Assembly (NCBI RefSeq): GCF_003289925.1
Contig: NZ_QLZQ01000004.1
Span: 1-64,000, forward strand
Direction of reading: 5' to 3'
Length of the DNA: 64,000 nucleotides
Source: Planococcus maitriensis
GTDB taxonomy: Bacteria > Bacillota > Bacilli > Bacillales_A > Planococcaceae
Shown here: piece after piece, positions 1 through 7,410 of the stretch
How the letters are laid out: every line of letters starts with the position of its first letter
Numbering within the stretch: position 1 is the first letter of the stretch
Translations under genes and position numbers: made by a program
The notes under the pieces: model-generated
Told to the model about the DNA's origin: nothing
Seen by the model: only the letters and a program-made list of their open reading frames with translations
The model's database searches: none

Positions 1-240
1 TGACGAAAAAACTGGAGAAAAGAGACGCTTTGATTGGCCGCTTTTCTCCATTTTGTGTTCATACAACTTCCGATAAAACACATGATATGTAAACTATAAA
101 ACTATACTTAATTATTCAAAGTCTTCAAACCTCTGTTGACTTTAGCTCATTCAAAACGAAGCCCCCAAGGCAAAAGAAAATTCAACTTTTGGGAGGCAAC
201 ACTTTTCATGTACGACTATTAAACACTATGTTGAACAGAT
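1..240. other. Intergenic window edge
   Basis: No gene is supported here. Positions 13-50 hold a 10-bp perfect hairpin (TGGAGAAAAG / CTTTTCTCCA) followed by TTTTG, which reads as an intrinsic terminator on the plus strand for a gene left of the window. The rest, up to the copB stop, is AT-rich and I see no convincing ORF or promoter in it. Confidence 0.5.
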
Positions 241-2121
241 TTAATTCTTTAGTTTTAATGTCATCGCATTGACGGCCACGATAACAGTGGACACGGACAT
301 CAGAACCGCTCCTGCTGCAGGAGCCAAGGTAATCCCGATGAAGGCTAAACCCCCTGCAGCTATAGGAATCGCAATAAAATTATAACCGGCTCCCCATACG
401 AGGTTTTGATTCATTTTACTGGTTGTTTTATTAGCCAATTCGATAAAGGATTCTATATCTCCCGGATCCGACTGAGTCAAAATCACATCAGCGGAATCGA
501 TGGCGACTTGAGTTCCGGCACCGACTGCTATGCCAACATCTGCAATTGCAAGGGAAGGTGCATCGTTTACACCATCACCGACCATGATGACAGTTTGCTC
601 TTTATTTTTTAATGATTCCACTAACTCATATTTATCTTGTGGGGATTGATTGGCTCTGTATTCAATACCCAGTTCTTCAGCCACCCCTTGTGCCGCCGTT
701 TCATTGTCACCCGTCGCCATAATCGGTTGTATACCGTTACGTTTCAATGCTTGTATCAGCGTTTTACTCGTTTCTTTTAATTCATCGCCTAATGCGACCG
801 TACCGATGGGTTTCCCGTCTTCAATCAGTATGCTTACTGTGGCCCCTTTCGGAATATCCACCGCCACATCTTTTCCAAATGCCTTTTGGCTGATCAATTC
901 GTATTTGCGTCCATTGGCGTTTCCTTCCACGCCGGCACCCGACATGACATCAATCGAATCAAAGCGGACAGGCTGAATCCCTTGTTTCTCAGCGTGATGG
1001 ACGATCGACTGGGCGATTGGGTGGCTGGATCCGCCTTCAATCCCTGCCATAAGGGCCGCGATTTCAGCTTCGTTATGCTGGCCATCCAGTGTTTCCATGC
1101 TCAATACTTTAAATTCCCCTGTAGTTAATGTGCCTGTTTTATCCAGTATCATTACATCTGCCTTGTTTGCCAGTTCCAACGCTTCCCGGTCTTTGACCAA
1201 CAGCCCGCGGCTTGCTCCCAAACTGGTGCTTCGTGCAATTACTAAAGGAATGGCAAGACCAAGGGCATGCGGACAAGCGATGACTAATGTCGTAACCGTA
1301 AACAGAATGGCTGTTTGAATGTCTGAAATATATAGCCATACGACAAAAGCGATGACGGCCGCTGCAATTGCGATATAAAACAGCCAGCCAGCTACTTTTT
1401 GAGCCAGATTTTCAGCTCTGGAAGGCTGATCTTGAGCCTGTTTAATCAAGGTTTGAACTTGAGAAATGAAAGACCGGTCGCCTGTTTCCTGTACTTCCAG
1501 GTACAAAACCCCTTCTCCGTTTGTAGAACCGCCGATTACTTTGTCTCCAACTCCTTTTACAACAGGCTTAGATTCTCCTGTTAATAAGGCTTCATTGATA
1601 CGGGAATCTCCTCGTTTGAGGATGCCATCAGCCGGAACGTTTTCGCCAGCCTGAACACGTACAAGATCTCCGACTTTTAAATCGGCTACCGGACGCGTCT
1701 CAATGGCATCGTCTTCCACTACTACATGTGCATCTTTCGGCATAAGTTCAGCGAGTGATTGTTGCGCATCTCCTGCGTCTCCCACCGCTTTCATTTCAAT
1801 CCAGTGGCCAAGGAGCATGATCAGCAGCAAGGAAGCAAATTCAAAGAAAAAGTCCATAACGTGCTCACCTGTCACATAACGTGCCAGCACTGCATAAATG
1901 CTATATAAGTAAGAAACGGACAGTCCCAAAGAAATAAGGGCCATCATGCCTGGCGCTTTTTCCTTAAATTCAGCGATTGCCCCTTGATAGAAGGGTTTTC
2001 CGCCATAAATCAGCAATATAGTCGCTAACACCGCGACAACAATGTCCGAGTAAGGGAAGGTGAATTGAAAGGGAAGCCGAACGTCCATCATCGGCGATAA
2101 TAACAAAATGACAATGCCCAA
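241..2121 (-). CDS. copB: CopB-type copper-exporting P1B ATPase, main body (5' end out of frame)
   Basis: This is the 626-residue body of an integral-membrane heavy-metal P-type ATPase. It has the actuator TGES at about 181-184, the membrane metal motif CPH at about 283-285, the phosphorylation site DKTGT at about 327-331, an SSHP segment near 367, and a GDGVND hinge followed by two C-terminal helices. CPH rather than CPC is the hallmark of the CopB (P1B-3) subgroup, which exports copper. The His-rich N-terminal tail expected for CopB lies immediately upstream (2133-2369) in another frame. One extra base near 2133-2140 would join the two parts without losing a residue. As printed, this frame could only start from an internal TTG without the tail. 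It is therefore either a genuine frameshift mutation or a sequencing error in an AT-rich run. Confidence 0.88.
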   Translation of the reverse strand: MGIVILLLSPMMDVRLPFQFTFPYSDIVVAVLATILLIYGGKPFYQGAIAEFKEKAPGMMALISLGLSVSYLYSIYAVLARYVTGEHVMDFFFEFASLLLIMLLGHWIEMKAVGDAGDAQQSLAELMPKDAHVVVEDDAIETRPVADLKVGDLVRVQAGENVPADGILKRGDSRINEALLTGESKPVVKGVGDKVIGGSTNGEGVLYLEVQETGDRSFISQVQTLIKQAQDQPSRAENLAQKVAGWLFYIAIAAAVIAFVVWLYISDIQTAILFTVTTLVIACPHALGLAIPLVIARSTSLGASRGLLVKDREALELANKADVMILDKTGTLTTGEFKVLSMETLDGQHNEAEIAALMAGIEGGSSHPIAQSIVHHAEKQGIQPVRFDSIDVMSGAGVEGNANGRKYELISQKAFGKDVAVDIPKGATVSILIEDGKPIGTVALGDELKETSKTLIQALKRNGIQPIMATGDNETAAQGVAEELGIEYRANQSPQDKYELVESLKNKEQTVIMVGDGVNDAPSLAIADVGIAVGAGTQVAIDSADVILTQSDPGDIESFIELANKTTSKMNQNLVWGAGYNFIAIPIAAGGLAFIGITLAPAAGAVLMSVSTVIVAVNAMTLKLKN

Positions 2122-2132
2122 GGGCAGCGACT

Positions 2133-2369
2133 TCAGAAAATTTCTTTGAAGTTTCCGTGGTGGTGATGTTCATGTCCACTGTGATCATGGCTACTATGAT
2201 TGTGATGGGCATGATCATCATGAATTTTGGAAGGATTGCTGTCGTTATGAATGCCTTCTTCCACTTGATCTTCATGGTAAGAATGCCCAACATGTTCAGA
2301 ATGGTCCATCTTATGGTCATCTGCCTGTTCATCGTGATGATGGTGTTGGTCTTTTTCATTTTTAGTCAT
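2133..2369 (-). pseudogene. copB: His-rich N-terminus of CopB, cut off by a frameshift
   Basis: A 78-residue segment packed with His, Asp and Glu (runs such as HHHHD and GHEHHHHGNF), typical of the cytoplasmic metal-binding tail of CopB ATPases. The start at 2369 (MTKNEK) is chosen because AAGGAGG lies 8 nt upstream; the longer TTG start overlaps that ribosome site. The frame ends in a stop right after NFKEIF. Adding one base at the TTTTC run would give NFKEIFLKSLPLGIVILLL, which continues straight into the ATPase body. Confidence 0.8.
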
Positions 2370-2465
2370 TAAGTACGCCTCCTTCAAAATAGTTACTTCC
2401 TTATGCCATTTATACTTTACTTCCGTTATTAATGACGAGAATAATCTGTCTGTTCAATGACCCCA

Positions 2466-2576
2466 TTATAGCCGTTCTGCCCGTTTTTTGTTTGAACGTT
2501 TTAAGGTCCAACTGGAGACGACAATACTGACTTCAAACATAATGAAGAGCAAAATGATAGTTAGAATATCAAACAT
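2466..2576 (-). CDS. Possible 36-residue membrane microprotein
   Basis: The ORF reads MFDILTIILLFIMFEVSIVV, then a short hydrophilic tail ending in basic residues (KRSNKKRAERL). This makes one likely transmembrane helix with a positive-inside C-terminus. It lies between the decayed copper ATPase and copB on the same strand. The ribosome site is weak (AGAGAAA, too far upstream), so support is only the hydrophobic pattern and position. It could be chance coding in AT-rich spacer. Confidence 0.22.
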   Translation of the reverse strand: MFDILTIILLFIMFEVSIVVSSWTLKRSNKKRAERL

Positions 2577-2646
2577 GAAATTTCGTTAAACTTTTAGTTT
2601 CTCTTCGCATTCCTTGAGCCGTCTCCCCCTTGTCTTCATTACTTTG

Positions 2647-2690
2647 AAAGAAAAAGGCCAAAAGCAATGCACCTTCGCTTTAGGCCTTCC
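2647..2690 (-). terminator. Intrinsic terminator after the copA remnant
   Basis: On the minus strand, GGCCTAAAGC and GCTTTTGGCC form a stem followed by TTTTTCTTT. It sits just after the stop of the copper ATPase remnant and would end the copZ-fnr-remnant transcript. Confidence 0.65.
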
Positions 2691-2717
2691 TTTTATGATT
2701 TCCTTCTATATATACCT

Positions 2718-3265
2718 TTACTTTTCCAATTTCACTCGTTGCAGACGAAGCGAGTTCAAAACGACCGACACGGAACTGAAGGCCATTGCGGCCCCGGCAA
2801 CCCAAGGCGCGAGCAGGCCGATGGCGGCAATCGGGATGCCCACTGTATTGTAAGCGAAAGCCCAGAACAGGTTCTGTTTGATGTTGCGCATCGTTTTGCG
2901 GCTCATGATGATTGCATCCGCAATGCTGTTCAAGTCGCCGCGGATCAGTGTAATATCCGCTGCTTCCATCGCCACATCTGTACCCGTGCCGATCGCCATG
3001 CCGATATCGGATACGGCCAATGCCGGTGCGTCGTTGATGCCGTCACCGACCATCGCCACTTTCTTGCCTTGCTGCTGCAGTTTCTTCACTTCATCCGCTT
3101 TGCCTTCCGGTAGCACTTCCGAAATCACCGCATCGACACCGACTTCTTTGCCGATCGCCTGCGCGGCCCGCTCGTTGTCGCCCGTCATCATGATGACTTT
3201 AATGCTCAGCTGATGTAGACTATCTACAGCCTATCTTGAGACGTGTGACTAGATGTTTTGCACAT
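2718..3265 (-). pseudogene. Remnant of a copper-type P1B ATPase (CopA/FixI-like)
   Basis: Only the C-terminal part of a Cu(+)-type ATPase is left. The readable frame runs from about 3220 and includes MMTGDN, GDGIND (hinge), the conserved region after it, and the last two helices with [11 protein letters not shown]. The A-domain, membrane metal-binding helix, DKTGT site and any HMA domain are gone. Upstream, a strong GGAGGTGG ribosome site precedes an ATG at 3265 that opens only 13 codons ([13 protein letters not shown]) before a stop, in a frame different from the ATPase tail. I read this as the original start codon joined to the 3' end by a large internal deletion. It is the last gene of the copZ-fnr operon. 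The order resembles clusters in which a FixI/CcoI copper pump accompanies an oxidase. Confidence 0.8.
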
Positions 3266-3368
3266 GCAAAACCACCTCCGATTTCAGTGCTTATTTCGAG
3301 TGCACCCTTTCGAAGGTTTTTTATATTTGCCTATTACTTCAGGCAGTCTAATCTTTAATGAACTATTT

Positions 3369-3461
3369 TCAGTTATTTTCGTCCGTCCCACTTACTTCGA
3401 CAGATATAATGAGAGTCAGAATCGCGGTAACGATAAGAACAAGAGACATAACCAATAACAT
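3369..3461 (-). CDS. 30-residue single-helix membrane microprotein
   Basis: The ORF begins MLLVMSLVLIVTAILTLIIS and ends VEVSGTDENN, giving one transmembrane helix and a short acidic tail. A GGAGGA ribosome site lies 7 nt upstream of the ATG. It sits between the Crp/Fnr regulator and the copper ATPase remnant in the same transcript. FixS/CcoS proteins are tiny one-helix partners encoded beside FixI/CcoI copper pumps for oxidase assembly. Position and shape fit that role, but I see no sequence identity to CcoS, so the role is inference. It may now lack its partner pump. Confidence 0.6.
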   Translation of the reverse strand: MLLVMSLVLIVTAILTLIISVEVSGTDENN

Positions 3462-3551
3462 AGGAATCTCCTCCAAAATGATTTATTATCTTACTTAATT
3501 TTGAAATCTTTTCACATTGCACATAGTTACCGTCAAATATCGTACCGATTA

Positions 3552-4256
3552 CTAGATGAGCAGCAAAGCATCCAGGTCCAGTACACGGATTCGGCGCTGG
3601 TCTTCCTGCTCGATCCATCCCTCGTCTTCGAACTTGGCAAGTTTCCGGCTGATGGTTTCAGGAGTCGTTCCGAGAAAAGAAGCAAGATCTTTTCTGGACA
3701 TCGGCAAATGGTACTCCGTTGATTTGTTCTCTTCCACCTGCTGAGCCAGATAAAGCCCAATCCGTGTTTCCACGTCTTCTGTCGCAAAGCTGGTCATCTG
3801 GCTTTCCGCCTGGCCAAGCCGGTTGGAAAATTCACTTAGGATTTTCAATGAAATATTTGGATACCGCTGCAGAAATTCCTGAAGATCGCCGCGCTGGATG
3901 CTGCAAATGTCGGTCTTTTCCATCGCTTCCGCATAATCATCATGAATCGATTCCTTAAACAAGGCGAGTTCACCGGTGAAATCGCCTGGCTGCAGAATCC
4001 GGATCAATTGCTCTTTGCCGTTTTCCGACAGACGGTAAACTTTCACTTTCCCTTGATGGACGATATACAGGGAATCCGAGGCATCGCCGGCACTGTGCAG
4101 CAGCTCCCCTTTCTTCAAGGAGATAGAACGCGTCGTTTTGGCGACTTCCTCCATTTCTTCGTTTTGAAGATGATTAAAGATCGGAACGATGGAAACACAT
4201 AATTGATGTGCTCCCTTGTTTCCTTTTGTATGCCGGCATGCTTCCTGATACTTCAT
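3552..4256 (-). CDS. Crp/Fnr-family transcription regulator
   Basis: A 234-residue regulator. An N-terminal cyclic-nucleotide-type beta-roll (about 25-130, GDASDSLYIVHQGKVKVYRL) is followed by a dimerisation helix and a Crp-type helix-turn-helix (about 180-210, with the recognition segment TTPETISRKL). Three cysteines, C7, C20 and C118, are in the sensory part. C118 lies where E. coli FNR has C122, and C20 precedes a segment similar to that after FNR C29, but the classic CX2CX5C spacing is absent. Redox or Fe-S sensing is possible, not shown. The start at 4256 follows AGGAGGG. It is cotranscribed with the CPSC protein upstream (14-nt gap) from a promoter with an FNR-like box. Matching boxes at three other nearby promoters make it the obvious candidate regulator of the oxidase, ATPase and metal-chaperone genes. 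Confidence 0.88.
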   Translation of the reverse strand: MKYQEACRHTKGNKGAHQLCVSIVPIFNHLQNEEMEEVAKTTRSISLKKGELLHSAGDASDSLYIVHQGKVKVYRLSENGKEQLIRILQPGDFTGELALFKESIHDDYAEAMEKTDICSIQRGDLQEFLQRYPNISLKILSEFSNRLGQAESQMTSFATEDVETRIGLYLAQQVEENKSTEYHLPMSRKDLASFLGTTPETISRKLAKFEDEGWIEQEDQRRIRVLDLDALLLI

Positions 4257-4270
4257 ACTTTCCCTCCTAG

Positions 4271-4492
4271 TTAGGCAACTTTCCTTGAATACACAGAATA
4301 ACCCAGTTTCACAATCAGTTCTTCGATCTGCTGATCCGAAATTTGCGCTTCATCAAACTCGACTCTTACTTTTCCGGAATGGAACAGAACTTTGCCATCC
4401 TTTACACCAGCCTGTCTCCCCAAAGCATTCTCGATTTTTTTGATGCAGGACGGACAACTGAATGGCTCCATTTGAAATACCGCTTTTCTCAT
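4271..4492 (-). CDS. CopZ-like heavy-metal-associated (HMA) protein 1
   Basis: A 73-residue ferredoxin-fold metal carrier. The metal site is in EPFSCPSCIKKIE near residue 12, followed by the usual beta-alpha-beta-beta-alpha-beta pattern ending KLGYSVYSRKVA. The start at 4492 is set by TAAGGAGGAGAGCAAT; a longer reading to 4561 would run through the promoter and has no ribosome site. CPSC replaces the common CxxC of GMTCxxC CopZ. The second CPSC protein (11860-12069) shares the EPxxCPSCIKKIE signature. It heads the operon with the Fnr-like regulator, the 30-residue membrane protein and the ATPase remnant. Copper delivery for oxidase assembly is likely, though the metal cannot be read from sequence. 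Confidence 0.85.
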   Translation of the reverse strand: MRKAVFQMEPFSCPSCIKKIENALGRQAGVKDGKVLFHSGKVRVEFDEAQISDQQIEELIVKLGYSVYSRKVA

Positions 4493-4519
4493 ATTGCTCT
4501 CCTCCTTATATTCATCTTC

Positions 4520-4561
4520 ATTATAAGGGGTGCCTGTTTCTTTAACCTTGATGGCCGTCAA
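4520..4561 (-). promoter_or_regulatory. FNR-type promoter A, for copZ1-fnr operon
   Basis: The palindrome TTGACGGCCATCAA (minus strand, 4548-4561) is followed by a perfect -10 TATAAT at 4520-4525. The box centre is 29.5 nt upstream of the first -10 base, which puts it near -41.5 from the inferred start. This is the class II position for an FNR/Crp activator. No good -35 hexamer is present, in line with activator dependence. Confidence 0.75.
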
Positions 4562-4952
4562 GGATGATAGTAGTTTAAAGAAATTAACCCTTAAAAGGAT
4601 TAAAAAATAAAATTTAGTGAATAATACAAAAGAGGATATAGTCTAATTAGACTAAAAACTTATACGATATGCAAGCATACCCAAATCATCTATTCGTAAA
4701 AGTGAATGAGAAATGTTCCATATTGGTTTTGCATTGACAGGCATCAAGGAATCCAATTTTTTATTCGCGTATACTGTCTTAACAGATTTATTTTCAATAT
4801 TCCTGCAATTCCATTCTATTGGTATTTTGCGGCATTATCCAATTTTGAGTTTTACTCGAAAAATTTAAGTTGGTTTCATTCCTTAATGAAGCAACTTGAA
4901 TAGAACTGAAGCTGCTCTCTGCTTCATCCGGAAAAGAAAGGAGGAAATCAAA
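4562..4952. other. Intergenic region between copZ1 and the oxidase operon
   Basis: This 390-nt stretch carries promoter B (4734-4775) for the oxidase. It also has a TTCGTAAAAGT word at about 4693-4703 that recurs in the repeat cluster at 12.2-12.35 kb, and AT-rich spacer. The only open frame across it contains the promoter and has no credible ribosome site, so I do not call a gene. Confidence 0.6.
4734..4775 (+). promoter_or_regulatory. FNR-type promoter B, for the haem-copper oxidase operon
   Basis: TTGACAGGCATCAA at 4734-4747 is followed by TATACT at 4770-4775, with the same 29.5-nt centre-to-minus-10 spacing as the other three sites. The inferred start is near 4782, leaving a 5' leader of about 170 nt before the first oxidase gene. 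Confidence 0.72.
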
Positions 4953-5096
4953 ATGAAGGAAGCTTCCAAAAAGAAAGACCGCGAAGACGCTCAGGAAACT
5001 TCATTGCGAGGCACTTTTACTTCCGTTCTGATCATCGCGGTATTCATGCTTGTGTCCTGGTTCAGCGTTTTCTTTTTATTCCTGGAGCGCAACTGA
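4953..5096 (+). CDS. Cytochrome oxidase small subunit (IIa, CbaD-like)
   Basis: A 47-residue protein with a charged N-terminal tail (KEASKKKDREDAQE) and one transmembrane helix (SVLIIAVFMLVSWFSVFFLF). The start at 4953 follows AAAGGAGGAAATC. Its position directly before subunit II and subunit I matches the tiny subunit IIa of ba3-type enzymes, which packs against the catalytic subunit in the cytoplasmic membrane. Identification rests on size, topology and gene order. Confidence 0.75.
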   Translation: MKEASKKKDREDAQETSLRGTFTSVLIIAVFMLVSWFSVFFLFLERN

Positions 5097-5138
5097 AACG
5101 GGGCAACTATTATAGAAATTTGAGAGGAGATTCGACGT

Positions 5139-5606
5139 ATGCATATCCATCGTTATGAAAAACTCTGGCTGATTATCGGTTCACTCATTTTAGCCGTTTT
5201 CCTCGGGATTTTAGCATTTCAAACTTTTTTCCTGGAAATGGGGCCGCCGAGCCATGCGGAAATGATCGATCCGCAAACGGTCCGCGAGTCTGAGATTTTT
5301 GCGGACACTGAGCTGAAGGAAATCGGCGATAACGAATACGAAATTGCCATTATCGCGGAAATGTTTGCGTTCCAGCCGGGTGATTTGGAAATTCCGGCAG
5401 GCGCGACAGTCCATTTCACTTTGGCATCACCTGACGTCACCCACGGCTTTAAAATTACAGACACGAACGTCAATGTCATGGTCGTTCCCGGCCATATTTC
5501 GAAAGTCAGCCATACATTCGACGAGCCAGGGGAATACCTGATCCTATGCAATGAATATTGCGGCCTCGGGCACGAGTTCATGGCAAACACCATCACCGTC
5601 AAATAA
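5139..5606 (+). CDS. Cytochrome c oxidase subunit II, CuA type (ba3)
   Basis: A 155-residue subunit with one N-terminal transmembrane helix (about 10-32) and an extracytoplasmic cupredoxin domain. The dinuclear CuA site is complete: the His of THGFKI, then CNEYCGLGHEFM, which supplies two Cys, His and Met. This short form with one helix matches the B-family (ba3) subunit II, not the two-helix aa3 form. It accepts electrons from cytochrome c and passes them to subunit I, encoded 20 nt downstream. It is transcribed from the FNR-type promoter at 4734-4775. Confidence 0.9.
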   Translation: MHIHRYEKLWLIIGSLILAVFLGILAFQTFFLEMGPPSHAEMIDPQTVRESEIFADTELKEIGDNEYEIAIIAEMFAFQPGDLEIPAGATVHFTLASPDVTHGFKITDTNVNVMVVPGHISKVSHTFDEPGEYLILCNEYCGLGHEFMANTITVK

Positions 5607-5626
5607 AGAAGAAAGAAGGGGAAGAA

Positions 5627-7324
5627 ATGGCTCACATCAATGAAACACCGATTCTGCATAAAGGGACGGCCGTTAACGAAGATGCCGCTGCCGGCATTAC
5701 GGGACGGGATATCCGACTATCGGCCGCGAATTTATTCATCGCATTTATTGCATTATTAATCGGCGGATTTGCCGGTCTATTGCAGGGCCTGGTCCGCAGC
5801 GGTTTTTTTGAACTCCCTTCGTGGATCAGTTATTATGCACTGCTGACTGCCCACGGCGTCATGTTCATCCTGGTATTAAGTTCTTTTTTCAGCATCGGCT
5901 ACCTGTATGCCGGAACTTCACGGGTGCTTGGCGGACTGGCCAATAAAACCATCGCTTTCGGATGGGCAGGCTTTGCTCTCATGACAACCGGCACGCTGAT
6001 CGCTGCGTTTCTTATTGTTACCGGAAACGCCAATGTGCTTTATACGTTTTACACTCCGATGCAGGCTCATCCCTGGTTTTATATCGGGCTTGCGCTTATT
6101 GTCGTCGGCATCCTGTTAAATTGCATCGGCATGTTCATCACCTATCAGAGCTGGCGCAAACGAAATCCCGGAAAACTAACGCCGCTTTTCGCCTTTTTCG
6201 CAAATGCCGTTTTCGTCCTTTGGGTTTTCGCTTCCCTGTTCATCGCTGTTTTTGTCATAGCGATGGTCATTCCGTGGGCATTCGGATGGGTTGCAACCAT
6301 TGATCCGATGATGGGCCGCACCTTATTTTGGGCTTTCGGCCATACGCTCGTGAATATTTGGATGCTGACATCCATTTCAGCCTGGTATGTGGCGATGCCA
6401 AAAATCATCGGCGGAAAAGTATTCAGTGATTCACTGGCGCGTGTCGCTGTGGTCATTCTTGTGGTGGCCAATGTACCCGGCGGCTTCCACCACCAGATCC
6501 TTGATCCGGGCTTGTCCGTCAATGTGAAATTTCTGCACGTGATTCAAACATTCATGATCATTTTCCCTTCCCTCATGACCGCCTTTGCGATGCTCGCCAC
6601 TATGGAACGGACCGGAAGAGCAAAAGGCGTTACGAGTTTGCTCGGCTGGTGGAAAACGCTGCCTTGGTCTGATGCCCGTTTCTTCGCATTGATTGTCGCC
6701 ATGTTTGCCTATATCCCAGCGGGGCTCGGCGGAATTATCAACGCCAGCAACCAAATTAACCAGGTTGTCCATAATTCCATCTGGGTCACCGGCCATTTGC
6801 ATTTAACCGTTGGCACTACGGTCATCCTGACATTTTTTGGGATTTCCTATTGGCTGATCCCTTATTTATCCGGCAGAAAAATGACGCCGACAATCAACCG
6901 GTTGGCCGTTGCCCAAACGGTCATTTGGGCGAGCGGCATGCTGCTCATGTCGGGTGCCATGCACATTAACGGGCTGCTCGGAAGCCCCCGCCGGACGGCC
7001 AATACGTCCTACAATGGCCACAGCGCCGCTGCGGACTGGGCGATGTACGAAATGTTGATGGCGATGGGCGGAGTGATCCTGGTCGTCGGCATCATTCTGC
7101 TGGTTTATATCTGGGCACAGCTCGCCTTTTTCGCGCCAAAAGGAAAGACAGACTTTCCGATCGGAGAAGATTACAGCCCTTCAGATGCATCACCGCTGTT
7201 CATGGACCGCTGGTCGATTTGGGTGGCACTGGCGACAGTATCAGTGGCCATTGCTTATATCATCCCGCTGATCGACTTTGCTTCGGGCCATAATCCGGGA
7301 TCGCCGCCGTTCTTGATGCCTTAG
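5627..7324 (+). CDS. B-family (ba3-type) haem-copper oxidase subunit I, active-site Tyr replaced
   Basis: A 565-residue polytopic membrane protein. Expected haem and CuB ligands are visible: the low-spin haem His in LLTAHGVMF, the first CuB His in FGHTLVNIW (H239), the CuB pair in GGFHHQ, and both haem His in GHLHLTVG. Similarity to Thermus ba3 runs through PSLMTAF, GIINAS and LLGSPRR. The oddity is residue 243. Where Thermus ba3 has GHPIVY, with the Tyr cross-linked to the CuB His, this protein has GHTLVN. Loss of that Tyr is typical of nitric oxide reductases in the superfamily, so NO reduction is a real alternative to O2 reduction. The start at 5627 follows AAGGGGAAGAA; the longer frame overlaps subunit II. 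Confidence 0.9.
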   Translation: MAHINETPILHKGTAVNEDAAAGITGRDIRLSAANLFIAFIALLIGGFAGLLQGLVRSGFFELPSWISYYALLTAHGVMFILVLSSFFSIGYLYAGTSRVLGGLANKTIAFGWAGFALMTTGTLIAAFLIVTGNANVLYTFYTPMQAHPWFYIGLALIVVGILLNCIGMFITYQSWRKRNPGKLTPLFAFFANAVFVLWVFASLFIAVFVIAMVIPWAFGWVATIDPMMGRTLFWAFGHTLVNIWMLTSISAWYVAMPKIIGGKVFSDSLARVAVVILVVANVPGGFHHQILDPGLSVNVKFLHVIQTFMIIFPSLMTAFAMLATMERTGRAKGVTSLLGWWKTLPWSDARFFALIVAMFAYIPAGLGGIINASNQINQVVHNSIWVTGHLHLTVGTTVILTFFGISYWLIPYLSGRKMTPTINRLAVAQTVIWASGMLLMSGAMHINGLLGSPRRTANTSYNGHSAAADWAMYEMLMAMGGVILVVGIILLVYIWAQLAFFAPKGKTDFPIGEDYSPSDASPLFMDRWSIWVALATVSVAIAYIIPLIDFASGHNPGSPPFLMP

Positions 7325-7351
7325 CTCAGCAGAAAAGTTACAGATATAGAT

Positions 7352-7404
7352 AAAAGAGGATGTTCCCAAGTCAGTTCTTCAGCAGACTCGGGGCATCCTC
7401 TTTT
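7352..7404. terminator. Bidirectional terminator between oxidase and DASS transporter
   Basis: AAAGAGGATG pairs with CATCCTCTTT, with further pairing of the inner CCCAAGTC / GACTCGGG arms. There are U-rich tails on both strands. It lies between convergent genes. Confidence 0.8.
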
Positions 7405-7410
7405 TCTTTC

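Noticed and set aside
1970..2359. 129-codon minus-strand ORF spanning the CopB junction
   Set aside because: Third frame of copB; low-complexity Met/Thr/Ile translation with no family signal.
4706..4903. 65-codon plus-strand ORF before the oxidase genes
   Set aside because: It contains the FNR box and -10 of promoter B and lacks a ribosome site.
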